Counted from the first letter of the stretch, positions 7,720-16,311 are shown. The stretch: 64,000 nucleotides of DNA from Bacteroides sp. (GCA_021201335.1 JAJQFD010000044.1:26356-90355); one strand, 5' to 3'. The notes: generated by a model not told the origin, from the letters alone. Numbers and translations: made by a program.

Positions 7720-8877
7720 ATGAATCCATTTGAAAAAAGATATTGCCAAAGTTGTGGAATGCCACTAAGATTTGATATTGAAGCCTATCTGGGAACCAAT
7801 GCTGATCAAACACGTAGTGATGAATATTGCTATTATTGCCTGAAGGATGGTAAATACACAGTGGATGTTTCCAGGGAGCAAATGGTGGATATATGGGTAA
7901 AATATACCAATAAATATAATGAATATTCAAATACAAACTATTCACCCCGGGAATTAAGGATACTTTTAAATAAAAGAATGCCTACATTAAAACGATGGAA
8001 ACAGATCGAAAACACGATTCATATACATCATACAACTATTGCTAAAATAACCAGTTATATTCATCAGCATCTGTTTGATGAATTGGAAACAGAGGAACTC
8101 AGTGCGCTGGCTAATCTGTCCCTGTTTCATTTCCGCCGTGTATTCCAACACATTACTGGTGAGAATATCGGTAGTTATATTCAACGCCTTCGCCTGGAGC
8201 ATATTGCATATTTATTGATATCCACGGATCTTACCATTGAAGAGATCATGAAATGTACCCACTATTTAACCAAATCCAGTCTGGCAAAAGCATTTAAAAA
8301 GCACTTTGGTGTAACTGCATCTGAATACCGGAACAGATATCAATATACAATCCATTCGCTCCAGAATTCTTTTAGGCTTGCCTCAAAGCTGGATGTAAGA
8401 ATTGAAAAAATCCCCACCCGAAAAGCACTCTGCTTACCCATGAGTTCAATTCATAATAGTGCTATTTACAAAGCAACGTGGAAGAAAATAATCGGATATT
8501 ACAAAAGTTATTTACCGGCTACAGCTAAGAATAAATACATTAGCATAAGTATGGATGATCCATTCATTACCAATCATAAGCAATGCCGTTTTTATCTCGG
8601 ATTCCTGATAAATGCAAATATTCAACCCATTGAATCACTTACCATACAGGAAATACCCGGAGGACTATATGCTGTTTTCAAACACCACGGAAACTATGCT
8701 TCTTTACCGGAATTATACCGAACTTTTTATGAGAATTGGTTACCGCAAAGTGACTATAACCAAAAACAACCGTTCAGCTTCGAAATTTATTTGAACTCTC
8801 CCCATGAAGTAGATATACCGGAACTGTTAACTGAAATCTATATTCCTATTCAACAGAAGAAAAGATTATCCACATAA
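7720..8877 (+). CDS. zinc-ribbon / AraC / GyrI-like fusion regulator
   Basis: A 385-residue three-module protein. Residues 8-90 form a putative zinc ribbon (YCQSCGMPLRF ... EYCYYCLKDGKY) ending TLKRWKQIE. Residues about 105-205 form an AraC double helix-turn-helix (LANLSLFHFRRVFQHITGEN and SSLAKAFKKHFGVTASEYR). Residues about 220-380 form a GyrI-like effector-binding domain (IPGGLYAVFKHHGNYASLPE). GyrI domains bind hydrophobic or cationic ligands in BmrR/Rob-type regulators, so this may be a drug-responsive activator. The zinc-ribbon module is shared with 20959-21234 and 21325-22365. A stand-alone GyrI protein follows 24 nt downstream. Confidence 0.85.
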   Translation: MNPFEKRYCQSCGMPLRFDIEAYLGTNADQTRSDEYCYYCLKDGKYTVDVSREQMVDIWVKYTNKYNEYSNTNYSPRELRILLNKRMPTLKRWKQIENTIHIHHTTIAKITSYIHQHLFDELETEELSALANLSLFHFRRVFQHITGENIGSYIQRLRLEHIAYLLISTDLTIEEIMKCTHYLTKSSLAKAFKKHFGVTASEYRNRYQYTIHSLQNSFRLASKLDVRIEKIPTRKALCLPMSSIHNSAIYKATWKKIIGYYKSYLPATAKNKYISISMDDPFITNHKQCRFYLGFLINANIQPIESLTIQEIPGGLYAVFKHHGNYASLPELYRTFYENWLPQSDYNQKQPFSFEIYLNSPHEVDIPELLTEIYIPIQQKKRLST

Positions 8878-8901
8878 TATTATTATTTAAATTAATCATC
8901 T

Positions 8902-9378
8902 ATGGCAAAGATTACAGAAATTATGCTGTTTCAGCAGGTAGAAAAAGCTGCTTTAACAATAAAAGTCAAAACCGACATGAAAAATTTTGGCCCGCTTATT
9001 GGAGAAGGCTTTCTTAAATTAGGAACCTATTTGGAAGAGTTGGGTGAAGTGATGACTGATATTCCTTTTGTAGAATACATCGATTACGAAACAATGAATG
9101 AAGATGTTATCCGGATGAGTATTGGCGTTTATGTTCGTAAACCTCTTCCAGGTAAAGGAGAAATTCAGTCTGAAGCTATTCCTGAACGAAAATTTGTGGG
9201 CTGTCTACATCGTGGAAATTATAATGCATTGGCAGAACTTTATAAAGAAATGATTGCTTGGATAAAGGAAAAAGGATATACTCCCAACAGAAACTGTATT
9301 GAGCATTATTACACCGGTCCTGAGGTTCCAGAAGAAGAGCATGTAACGAGGGTGATAATGCCTTTACTTGAGCCTTAA
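8902..9378 (+). CDS. GyrI-like small-molecule-binding domain protein
   Basis: A 158-residue single-domain protein. ERKFVGCLHRGNYNALAELYKEMIAWIKEKG followed by NCIEHYYTGPEVPEEEHVTRVIMPL matches the second repeat of the GyrI/SOUL-like fold (the GxY region and the terminal E-hxIPL strand). It has no DNA-binding domain, so it is either a ligand buffer or a partner of the upstream AraC regulator, with which it is probably cotranscribed (24-nt gap). Its last four bases overlap the convergent acetyltransferase gene. Confidence 0.78.
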   Translation: MAKITEIMLFQQVEKAALTIKVKTDMKNFGPLIGEGFLKLGTYLEELGEVMTDIPFVEYIDYETMNEDVIRMSIGVYVRKPLPGKGEIQSEAIPERKFVGCLHRGNYNALAELYKEMIAWIKEKGYTPNRNCIEHYYTGPEVPEEEHVTRVIMPLLEP

Positions 9379-9902
9379 AGAAGTAAGGAATACATAAAGA
9401 CGTCAAAATGTTTATCATTCCAGAATATCCAGTCTCTTAAAAGGCCCTCTTTCTGAAATCCAGCTTTCTCAAGTACTCTGGCGGAAGCGATGTTTTCGGG
9501 CATAACTTCCGCCTCTATTCTATTGACCTTTAATTGTTGAAAGCCATATTTAATAATTTCCTTCAATGCTTCTGTTACATATCCATTTCCCCAAAAGGCA
9601 GCCGCTAAATCATACCCAACATTGGAACGATGATTGAGTTGATAATTATTAAAACCAATGGTTCCTATTATGTTGGAATTCCCTTTTAAAGCAATCCCCC
9701 ACCTGATATATAATCCATCCTGAAAGCCTTTCTGAAATAGATCAATATATTTCTGTCCGTCCTCAGGAGATGTAAAAGGTACTAAGTTATAATAACGCGT
9801 TACCTGCGGATCACTAAATATCGTATAAAAATCATTTAGATGGTGCTGTTCTATTTCAATCAGATCCAGACGTTCGGTGTGGAGAGTGGGGAAATTCTTC
9901 AT
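9375..9902 (-). CDS. GNAT N-acetyltransferase, RimJ/RimL type
   Basis: A 175-residue protein starting MKNFPTLHTERLDLIEIEQH, the common start of RimJ/RimL-like acetyltransferases. It continues with NIIGTIGFNNYQLNHRSNVGYDLA, the acetyl-CoA loop WGNGYVTEALKEIIKYGF and NIASARVLEKAGFQKEGLLR. It transfers acetyl from acetyl-CoA to an amino group; the substrate could be a ribosomal protein N terminus, an amino acid or a drug. A minus-strand -7 element TATATTTG lies at 9930-9937, about 28 nt before the start. Confidence 0.88.
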   Translation of the reverse strand: MKNFPTLHTERLDLIEIEQHHLNDFYTIFSDPQVTRYYNLVPFTSPEDGQKYIDLFQKGFQDGLYIRWGIALKGNSNIIGTIGFNNYQLNHRSNVGYDLAAAFWGNGYVTEALKEIIKYGFQQLKVNRIEAEVMPENIASARVLEKAGFQKEGLLRDWIFWNDKHFDVFMYSLLL

Positions 9903-9993
9903 GGCTTCTCAAATTTAGATTATCAATGGCAAATATATATTTAATCTTTGAAGATAGGAGATAATGGATTTCCAATAAGTCTTTATTAAATAT

Positions 9994-10449
9994 TTAAATC
10001 TGCTTTACCGGATTCCATAATTCAATTCCCCCGGCCACGGGATAATATTCGAAAAATATTCCATGCTTATAATTAGTTTCTAATTTACGGGCCGGCAGTT
10101 CTTTGAAATAAAAGTCAGTCCAAGCTTCCCGCAAATCAGCATCATCAGGAAGGGAAGCTACAGCAAACAAACCATTAGGAATTTCTAAACATTGGATATT
10201 ATTATTTGAGAGATGCTCTTCCCTATCATCAACATGAACAGCCAACATGTAAAAGTATTGTTTATGAGTATTGTCTGTATACCACATAATTCCGTATAAA
10301 CCGGGTGAAGTAGCAGGTAAAGATAGCAACTCGTTTTTATAATCTGACCATAATTTACCTACATCCTGATCACCATTTTCAAGATTAGTTTCAACAGAAT
10401 ATCCCCAAACAATAAATGGTTTGTGATCTTCAAATCGTATATCTAACAT
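9994..10449 (-). CDS. GyrI-like / AraC effector-binding domain protein
   Basis: A 151-residue protein. PFIVWGYSVETNLENGDQDVGKLWSDY near the start and the CLEIPNGLFAVASLPDDADLREAWTDFYFKELP segment match the effector-binding fold of GyrI-type proteins. The end reads GIFFEYYPV...ELWNPVK, the usual last strand. There is no DNA-binding part. It is a second stand-alone ligand-binding protein in this region, divergent in sequence from 8902-9378. TATATTTG at 10477-10484 (minus) is a good -7 element. Confidence 0.72.
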   Translation of the reverse strand: MLDIRFEDHKPFIVWGYSVETNLENGDQDVGKLWSDYKNELLSLPATSPGLYGIMWYTDNTHKQYFYMLAVHVDDREEHLSNNNIQCLEIPNGLFAVASLPDDADLREAWTDFYFKELPARKLETNYKHGIFFEYYPVAGGIELWNPVKQI

Positions 10450-10530
10450 ATTGATTGTTTTAAATTAAACATCTGGCAAATATAAGGGCTTTACTTAAAT
10501 AAATGTTTTCCTAAATAGCTGATTTCTTGA

Positions 10531-11403
10531 TTAAAATTGAGTGAACGACTTCGATACAAACTCCATCACTATCGGCAATTCCATTCGCCAGTAGGTCCAG
10601 GTATGAGCGCCATCTTTTACCCGATATTCATGAGGAATCTTATTTTTATGAAAAGCAATGTGCATCAGGCTATTGCCTTCATACAAGAAATCATCATCAC
10701 CACAACTAATATACCACCGGATCTTTCGGATATTATTTAGGCTTTCTTCTGAAGCACTTTTAAGAACTCCTTCAATGCTGTGTTTATTAAAATATGCTTC
10801 GATCTGCTGATCAGATACATTCGAAGTATTTCCTTTAATTCTGGTTTTGTATTGTTCCAAATCCCAGCTACCTGTTGCCGCACTTAAAGGTGCAACTGCA
10901 GCAAACAAATCCGGATGATGCAAGGCGTAATAGATGCTTCCTCCACCACCCATCGATAATCCGGCAATAGCCCGGAAACGCCTATCACTCCGTACGCGAT
11001 AAGTTTTCTCAATATGAGGTATCAGTTCATTAAAGAAAAAATCTTCGTAATTAAATGTTCCGTCAACCGTATTGAAATAACCTTTGACTCCTGTATTGGC
11101 ATCGGGCATTACAATAATCATCGGGGCAGCTTTCCCTTCTGCAATAGCTTTATCGGCAATATGTTGCACTTGACCGAACTGTACCCAGCCAGTATGATCA
11201 TCCCCTGAACCATGTAATAAGTACAATACCGGATAACTTAAGTCGGTTGTTCCATAGCCGGGAGGTAAATAAACAGCGTATTTTCGCTCGGCTTTGAGAA
11301 TATCACTCTTAACTTTACGTGTTTCCAATACCTGTCCACTCTGAGCAGACAAAGGAAGTTGAACAACAAAGAGAAAAAGGAAGGTAATAAATGAATTTTT
11401 CAT
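10531..11403 (-). CDS. secreted alpha/beta-hydrolase esterase (esterase D / feruloyl esterase-like)
   Basis: A 290-residue protein with a signal peptide ending PLSAQ. The alpha/beta-hydrolase parts are clear: VLYLLHGSGDDHTGWV (oxyanion region), MPDANTG, the nucleophile elbow GLSMGGGGSIYYAL (Ser near residue 150), the acid region CGDDDFLYEGN and the histidine in GAHTWTYWR. Close relatives include acetyl-xylan and feruloyl esterases, so deacylation of plant polysaccharides is plausible and fits the arabinan locus elsewhere in the window. The start at 11403 is chosen because the longer frame (11445) would begin upstream of the predicted transcription start. Confidence 0.87.
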   Translation of the reverse strand: MKNSFITFLFLFVVQLPLSAQSGQVLETRKVKSDILKAERKYAVYLPPGYGTTDLSYPVLYLLHGSGDDHTGWVQFGQVQHIADKAIAEGKAAPMIIVMPDANTGVKGYFNTVDGTFNYEDFFFNELIPHIEKTYRVRSDRRFRAIAGLSMGGGGSIYYALHHPDLFAAVAPLSAATGSWDLEQYKTRIKGNTSNVSDQQIEAYFNKHSIEGVLKSASEESLNNIRKIRWYISCGDDDFLYEGNSLMHIAFHKNKIPHEYRVKDGAHTWTYWRMELPIVMEFVSKSFTQF

Positions 11404-11434
11404 GGAATTATTAATTTTAAGTTTCATTGAATAC

Positions 11435-11466
11435 CAAAGATACAAACTGCCTGATTTAAATACAAA
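11435..11466 (-). promoter_or_regulatory. esterase promoter (-33 TTTG, 20 nt, -7 TATCTTTG)
   Basis: On the minus strand TTTG (11463-11466) and TATCTTTG (11435-11442) are separated by exactly 20 nt, a full Bacteroidetes promoter. The predicted start near 11428 gives a leader of about 25 nt to the ATG at 11403. Confidence 0.72.
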
Positions 11467-11595
11467 AAAACCGATAAAAGTCCTACTCGCTTCATCTACT
11501 GATCATTATATTTTACATGGAATACTATTCTCAGTTAACTGGCAAAATCACTGATTTTCAAACAAATAAAGCATCCCTATGAATAGCGTTTCTTT

Positions 11596-11683
11596 CTAAG
11601 CTTATCGTGCATATAAACTAAGCGTAGAATATTTGCAAACTAAGCTTATCGTATTTATTGTTTAAGCATAGAATAATGGGGCG
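11596..11683. repeat. two imperfect 44-bp tandem units upstream of ThrE genes
   Basis: CTAAGCTTATCGT occurs at 11596-11608 and 11640-11652, and TAAGCGTAGAATA / TAAGCATAGAATA at 11619-11631 and 11663-11675, so two blocks recur with the same 44-bp period. This is the main structure in the 435-bp gap between the divergently transcribed esterase and the ThrE-like gene. It may be a duplicated regulator site; function is unknown. Confidence 0.55.
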
Positions 11684-11838
11684 TACATTTTATTAGTAAA
11701 ATAATATACCTTTTCTTTTTTTGCACGGGCTGAAAGTAGAAATAGTTCAAAAAAGAAGAAATAAATGAGCCTTTAAAAGAGGTTATTTGTTTAAGAAATA
11801 ATTTATAGTCTCATTATTGGAAATTTATACAGATAAAA

Positions 11839-12615
11839 ATGCAAAGAAACAACCATGATCCGTTGAAAGAAACTGCTGAATTTATATCCGAATATGCCGG
11901 GCTTTTGATGGGCTCCGGAGTACACACTTCCCGTGTTATCCGAAATTCAAAGCGGATATCTGCCTCTTTAGGGACAGAACTGAAAGCCAGCATCTTCCAG
12001 AGAAGCATCATTTTTTATGTTATCGATAAGGAAACCGGAGAATCGTATGGAGAAGTTGTCGAGATACCATCACTGCCCATCAACTTTGAATATAATTCCG
12101 AATTAAGTGGACTCAGTTGGGAGGCTTGCGATAATCATTTAACCCTTTCGGAACTGAAAGAAAAGTTTTATCAAATCACAGCTTCTCAGCGTCTGCATCC
12201 ACAATTGCTTTTACTATTAGTCGGATTAGCCAATGCTTCGTTTTGTCGCTTGTTTGGTGGAGACTGGATTTCAACTCTTATCGTCTTTTTAGCTACATTT
12301 GTTGGTTTCTTTCTCCGAACGAAATTAAATGCAAAGGGTGTCAACCACTACATCGTATTTATTGCATCATCGCTGGTAGCTTCCGTCTGTGCATCTTCAA
12401 TTTTACTGTTCAACAGTCAGACTTCAGACATTGCCATTACAACAAGCGTCTTATTTTTGATTCCCGGTGTACCACTCATCAATGGAGTCATTGATATTGT
12501 GGAGGGATATACCCTAACAGGAATAGCCCGCTTGATCAATGCGTTTCTATTGATTATCTGTATTGCTATTGGGCTTTCATTTACCTTGTGGATTGTAAAA
12601 GACAGTTTATTATGA
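11839..12615 (+). CDS. threonine/serine exporter ThrE family, N-terminal-type subunit
   Basis: A 258-residue protein. The first 115 residues are soluble and contain the ThrE signature LLMGSGVHTSRVIRN. Then come about five hydrophobic segments including LLLLLVGLANASFCRLFGGDW and the FLIPGVPLINGVIDIVEGY loop, both hallmarks of the DUF1212/ThrE family. In actinobacterial ThrE the two halves are fused; here, as in many Bacteroidetes, the second half is encoded by the next gene. The stop overlaps an ATG at 12612 (ATGA), pointing to translational coupling. Export of threonine and serine is inferred from the family. Confidence 0.85.
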   Translation: MQRNNHDPLKETAEFISEYAGLLMGSGVHTSRVIRNSKRISASLGTELKASIFQRSIIFYVIDKETGESYGEVVEIPSLPINFEYNSELSGLSWEACDNHLTLSELKEKFYQITASQRLHPQLLLLLVGLANASFCRLFGGDWISTLIVFLATFVGFFLRTKLNAKGVNHYIVFIASSLVASVCASSILLFNSQTSDIAITTSVLFLIPGVPLINGVIDIVEGYTLTGIARLINAFLLIICIAIGLSFTLWIVKDSLL

Positions 12616-12636
12616 TGATAGTTGATATATTACACG

Positions 12637-13122
12637 ATGCTTTTTTTCGCAGCTATTGCCGGAATTGGATTCGGAGCTATTTCCCAACCTCCCAAGCGGG
12701 CTTTTATTTATATTGCTTTACTGGCAGCTATCGGACATTCGTTTCGGTTCGTATTGATGAATACATTCGGTATGGATATTGCCACCAGTTCATTATTTGC
12801 AGCTTTAATTATCGGTTTCGGTAGTTTATGGGCAGGGGCTAAAGTGCTCTGCCCTATGACGGTATTTTATATTCCGGCTCTCTTGCCGATGGTTCCGGGA
12901 AAGATTGCATACACTGCCATCTTTTCGTTGATTATGTTTCTTCAAACCAGTGAAAATTCAGAACAAAACAGACAATTCCTGGAGCTTTTCTTTTCGAATG
13001 GCCTCACTGCACTTACTGTTGTGTTCTTCCTGGCGGTTGGTGCTACCATACCTATGTTTATATTTCCTAAAAGGGCGTTTTCTTTAACCAGAAAAAAGTT
13101 ACATAAAAGCAATATCGGTTAA
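12637..13122 (+). CDS. ThrE family, C-terminal-type subunit, start disrupted by a T7-tract frameshift
   Basis: A protein of about 161 residues (DUF3815-like) with four to five membrane segments, including FGSLWAGAKVLCPM and YIPALLPMVPGKIAY, the partner half of a two-gene ThrE exporter. The natural start appears to be the ATG at 12612 overlapping the upstream stop. That frame reads MMIVDILHDAFF and then runs out of frame in TTTTTTT (12641-12647), while the next frame continues FFAAIAGIGFGAISQPP. Removing one T joins them perfectly. As written, translation could begin at ATG 12637 (MLFFAAIAG), which keeps the first membrane helix, or at TTG 12622. Confidence 0.75.
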   Translation: MLFFAAIAGIGFGAISQPPKRAFIYIALLAAIGHSFRFVLMNTFGMDIATSSLFAALIIGFGSLWAGAKVLCPMTVFYIPALLPMVPGKIAYTAIFSLIMFLQTSENSEQNRQFLELFFSNGLTALTVVFFLAVGATIPMFIFPKRAFSLTRKKLHKSNIG

Positions 13123-13199
13123 AAAGAATAAGGGAAAAAACTTCTAATTTTCAATATTGTTATATATATAAACAAATAAAATGTATAACATATTGAACG

Positions 13200-13652
13200 A
13201 TGCTTCAACGTTTTTTCTTTCTGTTTATAGTGGCACTTATTTTGCCGGACATCTATATATACCGTACGATTATTCCTTATACGGAATTAAATCTGCTGGT
13301 TAAATTATTATATTGGCTTCCCACTATCTTATTGTTTATGGGATTGATTCACTTTTTATACCTGCCAAATAAAAAAGCTCAAAATATAAATATTAATCAT
13401 TGGTTTATCGGAGCCTTGCTTTTCTTTGCAATACCTAAAGTTGTATTCACGATCTGTTCTTTGGCCGGCCATACATGTAATTTCTTTTTTAGCTGGGACA
13501 AAATAGTTTTTGAATCTGCCGGTGTAGGCCTCGCACTAATCACCGCCGGATATATCTTGGTTAAAAGCATCTTTGCTTATCGCAATAAACCGGTGGAAAA
13601 TAACGAAGAAATATCGCCGCTGGAACAAGAACAAGATTTGGATATCGAATAA
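13200..13652 (+). CDS. small multi-pass membrane protein, unknown function
   Basis: A 150-residue protein with about four hydrophobic segments (residues 3-22, 34-52, 67-88, 102-125) and an acidic tail (EEISPLEQEQDLDIE). The start LQRFFFLFIVALILPDIYIYR and the helix layout resemble the membrane N-terminal part of Bacteroidetes metallophosphoesterases, but the phosphatase domain is absent and the frame ends cleanly. It could be a free-standing version or a truncated relative; I cannot assign a function. It follows the ThrE pair by 77 nt. Confidence 0.6.
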   Translation: MLQRFFFLFIVALILPDIYIYRTIIPYTELNLLVKLLYWLPTILLFMGLIHFLYLPNKKAQNININHWFIGALLFFAIPKVVFTICSLAGHTCNFFFSWDKIVFESAGVGLALITAGYILVKSIFAYRNKPVENNEEISPLEQEQDLDIE

Positions 13653-13664
13653 TTTCTTTTTTAT

Positions 13665-14078
13665 TTAGACTTGCTTGTGTACCACACTAAATGTGCCGGT
13701 GGCTTTACAAACCAACTTATCATTGCAATATATCTCGCATTCCCAAAAATGAATATTTCTTCCTGGTTTCAGAACTGTACCTTTAGCCAAAAGTTCCTTT
13801 CCCCAGCCGGCACGTAAAAAAGAAATTTTCAATTCAGCCACTAATACATCATTTTCGGGAGGAGTAACCGTATAGCAAGCAAAACCTGCTATGGTATCTG
13901 CCAAAGCAGCAAGTACCCCACCGTGAACTACTCCGCTATATTGCTGATGTTCTGCAGATAAAGGCATGCGAGCTTCAATTAAACCTGGCTCTAGAGTCAA
14001 CAATTCAATTTGGAGATACTTAGCATAAGGAGTATTAGTGAAACGATCGATTAATTTTTGTCTGATTTCAGGAGTCAT
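13665..14078 (-). CDS. PaaI-family thioesterase
   Basis: A 137-residue hotdog protein: EARMPLSAEHQQYSGVVHGGVLAALADTIAGFA includes the conserved HGG and the aspartate-bearing helix of PaaI/ComA-type acyl-CoA thioesterases. VLVAELKISFLRAGWGKELLAKGTV follows. It hydrolyses acyl-CoA esters, substrate unknown. Its start codon overlaps the stop of the HAD phosphatase gene by one base (TAATG), so the two are translationally coupled on the minus strand. Confidence 0.85.
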   Translation of the reverse strand: MTPEIRQKLIDRFTNTPYAKYLQIELLTLEPGLIEARMPLSAEHQQYSGVVHGGVLAALADTIAGFACYTVTPPENDVLVAELKISFLRAGWGKELLAKGTVLKPGRNIHFWECEIYCNDKLVCKATGTFSVVHKQV

Positions 14079-14740
14079 TATTTCTCAGGAATTAATTCTT
14101 TAATAATTAATAATTCACTCAAGCAACTGATAATCTTTACATGTGGAAAATATTCCAGTTCATTTCGCGTTGTCATTCCTGTAGTTATACCTACAAAGTC
14201 TACACCTGCACTGGCAGCTGTTTCTGCATCAATGACGCTATCTCCCACATATAATATTTGTATTGGTTCGAGGTGGAGAAATCCGATAGCTTTATTTAAC
14301 CCTTCGGGATCCGGCTTATGAAGAGTTACGTCTTCCCCACCGATAATTACATCCAGCCATTCTTCAGGAAAATACCTACCTAGAAACTCCAGTATTCGAA
14401 AGCGGTACTTAGTCGATATGATCCCAATACGAACATTCCGCTGTTTCAGTTTATTTAACACTTCCAACGTATCCGGGAAAAGGAGAGTGTTCTCACTCAT
14501 ATATTTGTCGGCCTCTTTCCCGTATTGTTTCCTCCAGTTAATTAATTGTTCCTGGTCAGACACTCCGGTCAAAAGAGAAAAAGAATCTTCGAGAGTCTTA
14601 CCGATGGTTCTTTTAATCTCTTCATCGGATACTTGCGTATAGCCATTCCGGTGTAAAACTTGTTGGAAACAAATCACAATGCCGCGGGATGAGTCAGCCA
14701 GCGTATAATCAAAATCAAAAAGTACAGCAGAATAATTCAT
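14078..14740 (-). CDS. HAD-superfamily hydrolase, phosphoglycolate phosphatase-like
   Basis: A 220-residue protein with all four HAD motifs: DFDYTLADSS (nucleophile and acid Asp, residues 9-18), IGIISTKYRF (motif II Ser/Thr), GGEDVTLHKPDPEGLNKA (motif III Lys) and LYVGDSVIDAETAASAG (motif IV Asp). The alpha-helical cap between motifs I and II is of the Gph/PGMB type. The substrate is probably a small sugar phosphate or phosphoglycolate. It is first in a two-gene unit with the PaaI thioesterase. Confidence 0.87.
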   Translation of the reverse strand: MNYSAVLFDFDYTLADSSRGIVICFQQVLHRNGYTQVSDEEIKRTIGKTLEDSFSLLTGVSDQEQLINWRKQYGKEADKYMSENTLLFPDTLEVLNKLKQRNVRIGIISTKYRFRILEFLGRYFPEEWLDVIIGGEDVTLHKPDPEGLNKAIGFLHLEPIQILYVGDSVIDAETAASAGVDFVGITTGMTTRNELEYFPHVKIISCLSELLIIKELIPEK

Positions 14741-14831
14741 GGATTAGTATTTTTCCGGGACGAAGATAAGCAAAATACGTATTCCCGTAAAAGAATGAAC
14801 AATATTTAAACAGACTCTTCGACTGTTTTGT

Positions 14832-14860
14832 TATAGTTAAGTACTTCAATATAGTTAAGT
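14832..14860. promoter_or_regulatory. dyad/direct-repeat candidate operator upstream of pncB
   Basis: TATAGTTAAGT occurs at 14832-14842 and 14850-14860. The span 14832-14853 is also an imperfect palindrome centred on AAGTACTT, with TATA at both ends and 18 of 22 positions symmetric. It lies about 100 nt before the pncB ATG. NAD salvage genes are commonly controlled by NrtR- or NiaR-type repressors, but no match to a known site is claimed. Confidence 0.45.
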
Positions 14861-14951
14861 TTATGTTATCACAATTACAACGAGCAGTAAAGACTGAAAT
14901 ATGATAACATACGCTAATTGTGTTGAACTAGTTACCCTAATACAATGGCTT

Positions 14952-16118
14952 ATGATTATCAAACATTTTACCGACAACGATTTATACAAATTTTCCGTTA
15001 TGCTAGCTATTCAGCGGCTTTATCCCTGGGCATACGTAACGTACGAATTTACGAACCGGGGAGCTACCCCCTTCCCTGAAGGTTTTGCAGATCAATTGAA
15101 AAAAGAAGTAGCTGACATGGCTAACTTGCAAATGACTAAAGCAGAAAAGAAATTCATCACCCACAAATGTTATTACTTCGATCCGGTATTTATTGATTTC
15201 CTGGAAGGTTACAAGTATGATCCTGAAGAAGTAAAGATTACACAACAGGAGGGAGAACTGAAAGTTGAAATTGAGGGTTACTGGTATCGTACGGTATTGT
15301 GGGAAGTGCCTCTTATGGCTATTATATCTGAGTTATATTTTCAAATGACTGGCTCTACCCCACAGGAAGTTGAAGAAAAAGCCATTGCCAAATCGCTCGC
15401 ATTGAAAGAGATGAAAGCCGACCATTCTGATTTCGGTACCCGACGTCGTTTCTCGTTTGATGTACATGACCGTGTTATCCATTGTCTGCAAACGCATTCT
15501 GAAGAATTTTTTAAGGGAACCAGCAATGTATATTTGGCCATGAAATACAATACAACTCCCATTGGCACGATGCCGCATGAATGGTTTATGTTTCATGGAG
15601 CCATATATGGTTACAGGTCTGCAACAGCTAAAGCACTTGATGCCTGGGTAGATGTTTACCAGGGAAGCCTGGGTATTACGCTTACCGACACATATACCAC
15701 CCAAATCTTTAAAGAATCATTTGATTTAAAGCATGCCAAGTTATTTGATGGCGTGCGCTGGGACAGTGGAGATCCACTAACTTACACAGACGAGATAATT
15801 CATTTTTATCACGAAAACCGGATTGATCCTCTTTCCAAAACCATCGTTTATAGTGATTCTTTAAATTTGGAAAAGGTAAAAGAAATTAAGCACTACGTAA
15901 ATAATCGGATTCATGATGCCTATGGCATTGGAACCTTTTTTACAAATGATGTCGGTGTAAATCCATTGAATATGGTCATTAAACTCAATCGGGTAAAGTA
16001 CAATAAAAAATCTCCTTTTCATTATGCCGTAAAACTGTCAGATATACCAGGTAAGAATACAGGTAATACAGAAGAAATTGAATTAAGTAAAAAGACATTA
16101 GGGTTAAGAGAAAAGTGA
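14952..16118 (+). CDS. pncB: nicotinate phosphoribosyltransferase
   Basis: Converts nicotinate and PRPP to nicotinate mononucleotide in NAD salvage. The 388-residue protein starts MIIKHFTDNDLYKFSVMLAIQ, the typical PncB N terminus. It contains NRGATPFPEG, YWYRTVLWEVPLMA, FGTRRRFSFD (substrate-binding region with the conserved His following), GTSNVYLAMKY, GTMPHEW and FDGVRWDSGDPL. I use the ATG at 14952; the upstream ATG at 14901 would add 17 residues with no family support. It appears monocistronic. Confidence 0.94.
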   Translation: MIIKHFTDNDLYKFSVMLAIQRLYPWAYVTYEFTNRGATPFPEGFADQLKKEVADMANLQMTKAEKKFITHKCYYFDPVFIDFLEGYKYDPEEVKITQQEGELKVEIEGYWYRTVLWEVPLMAIISELYFQMTGSTPQEVEEKAIAKSLALKEMKADHSDFGTRRRFSFDVHDRVIHCLQTHSEEFFKGTSNVYLAMKYNTTPIGTMPHEWFMFHGAIYGYRSATAKALDAWVDVYQGSLGITLTDTYTTQIFKESFDLKHAKLFDGVRWDSGDPLTYTDEIIHFYHENRIDPLSKTIVYSDSLNLEKVKEIKHYVNNRIHDAYGIGTFFTNDVGVNPLNMVIKLNRVKYNKKSPFHYAVKLSDIPGKNTGNTEEIELSKKTLGLREK

Positions 16119-16136
16119 GGAATTAAAAGTAAAAAA

Positions 16137-16311
16137 ATGAAAATCATTACTACTCCGGTAAGAATTAAATAAAGCCATAAACCATCTCTTCAAATCGGTT
16201 TTCCCTGCTCCTGCTATACGAGATATATTCTTTTATGGAGCAATTACGTTTAAAGTTTCCGGATTAGTAGCTATAGTCTGGCAAAAGAAAAGGAAGACAA
16301 TCCATCATTGA
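16137..16311 (+). pseudogene. possible short gene relic in pncB-mscS gap
   Basis: An ATG at 16137 opens MKIITTPVRIK and stops after 11 codons. A second frame (16162-16311) then reads about 49 codons with protein-like composition, including FKSVFPAPAIRDIFFYGAIT and a hydrophobic stretch before KKRKTIHH. Together they look like a small membrane protein broken by a frameshift, but I recognise no family and the span is short enough to be chance. Confidence 0.2.
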
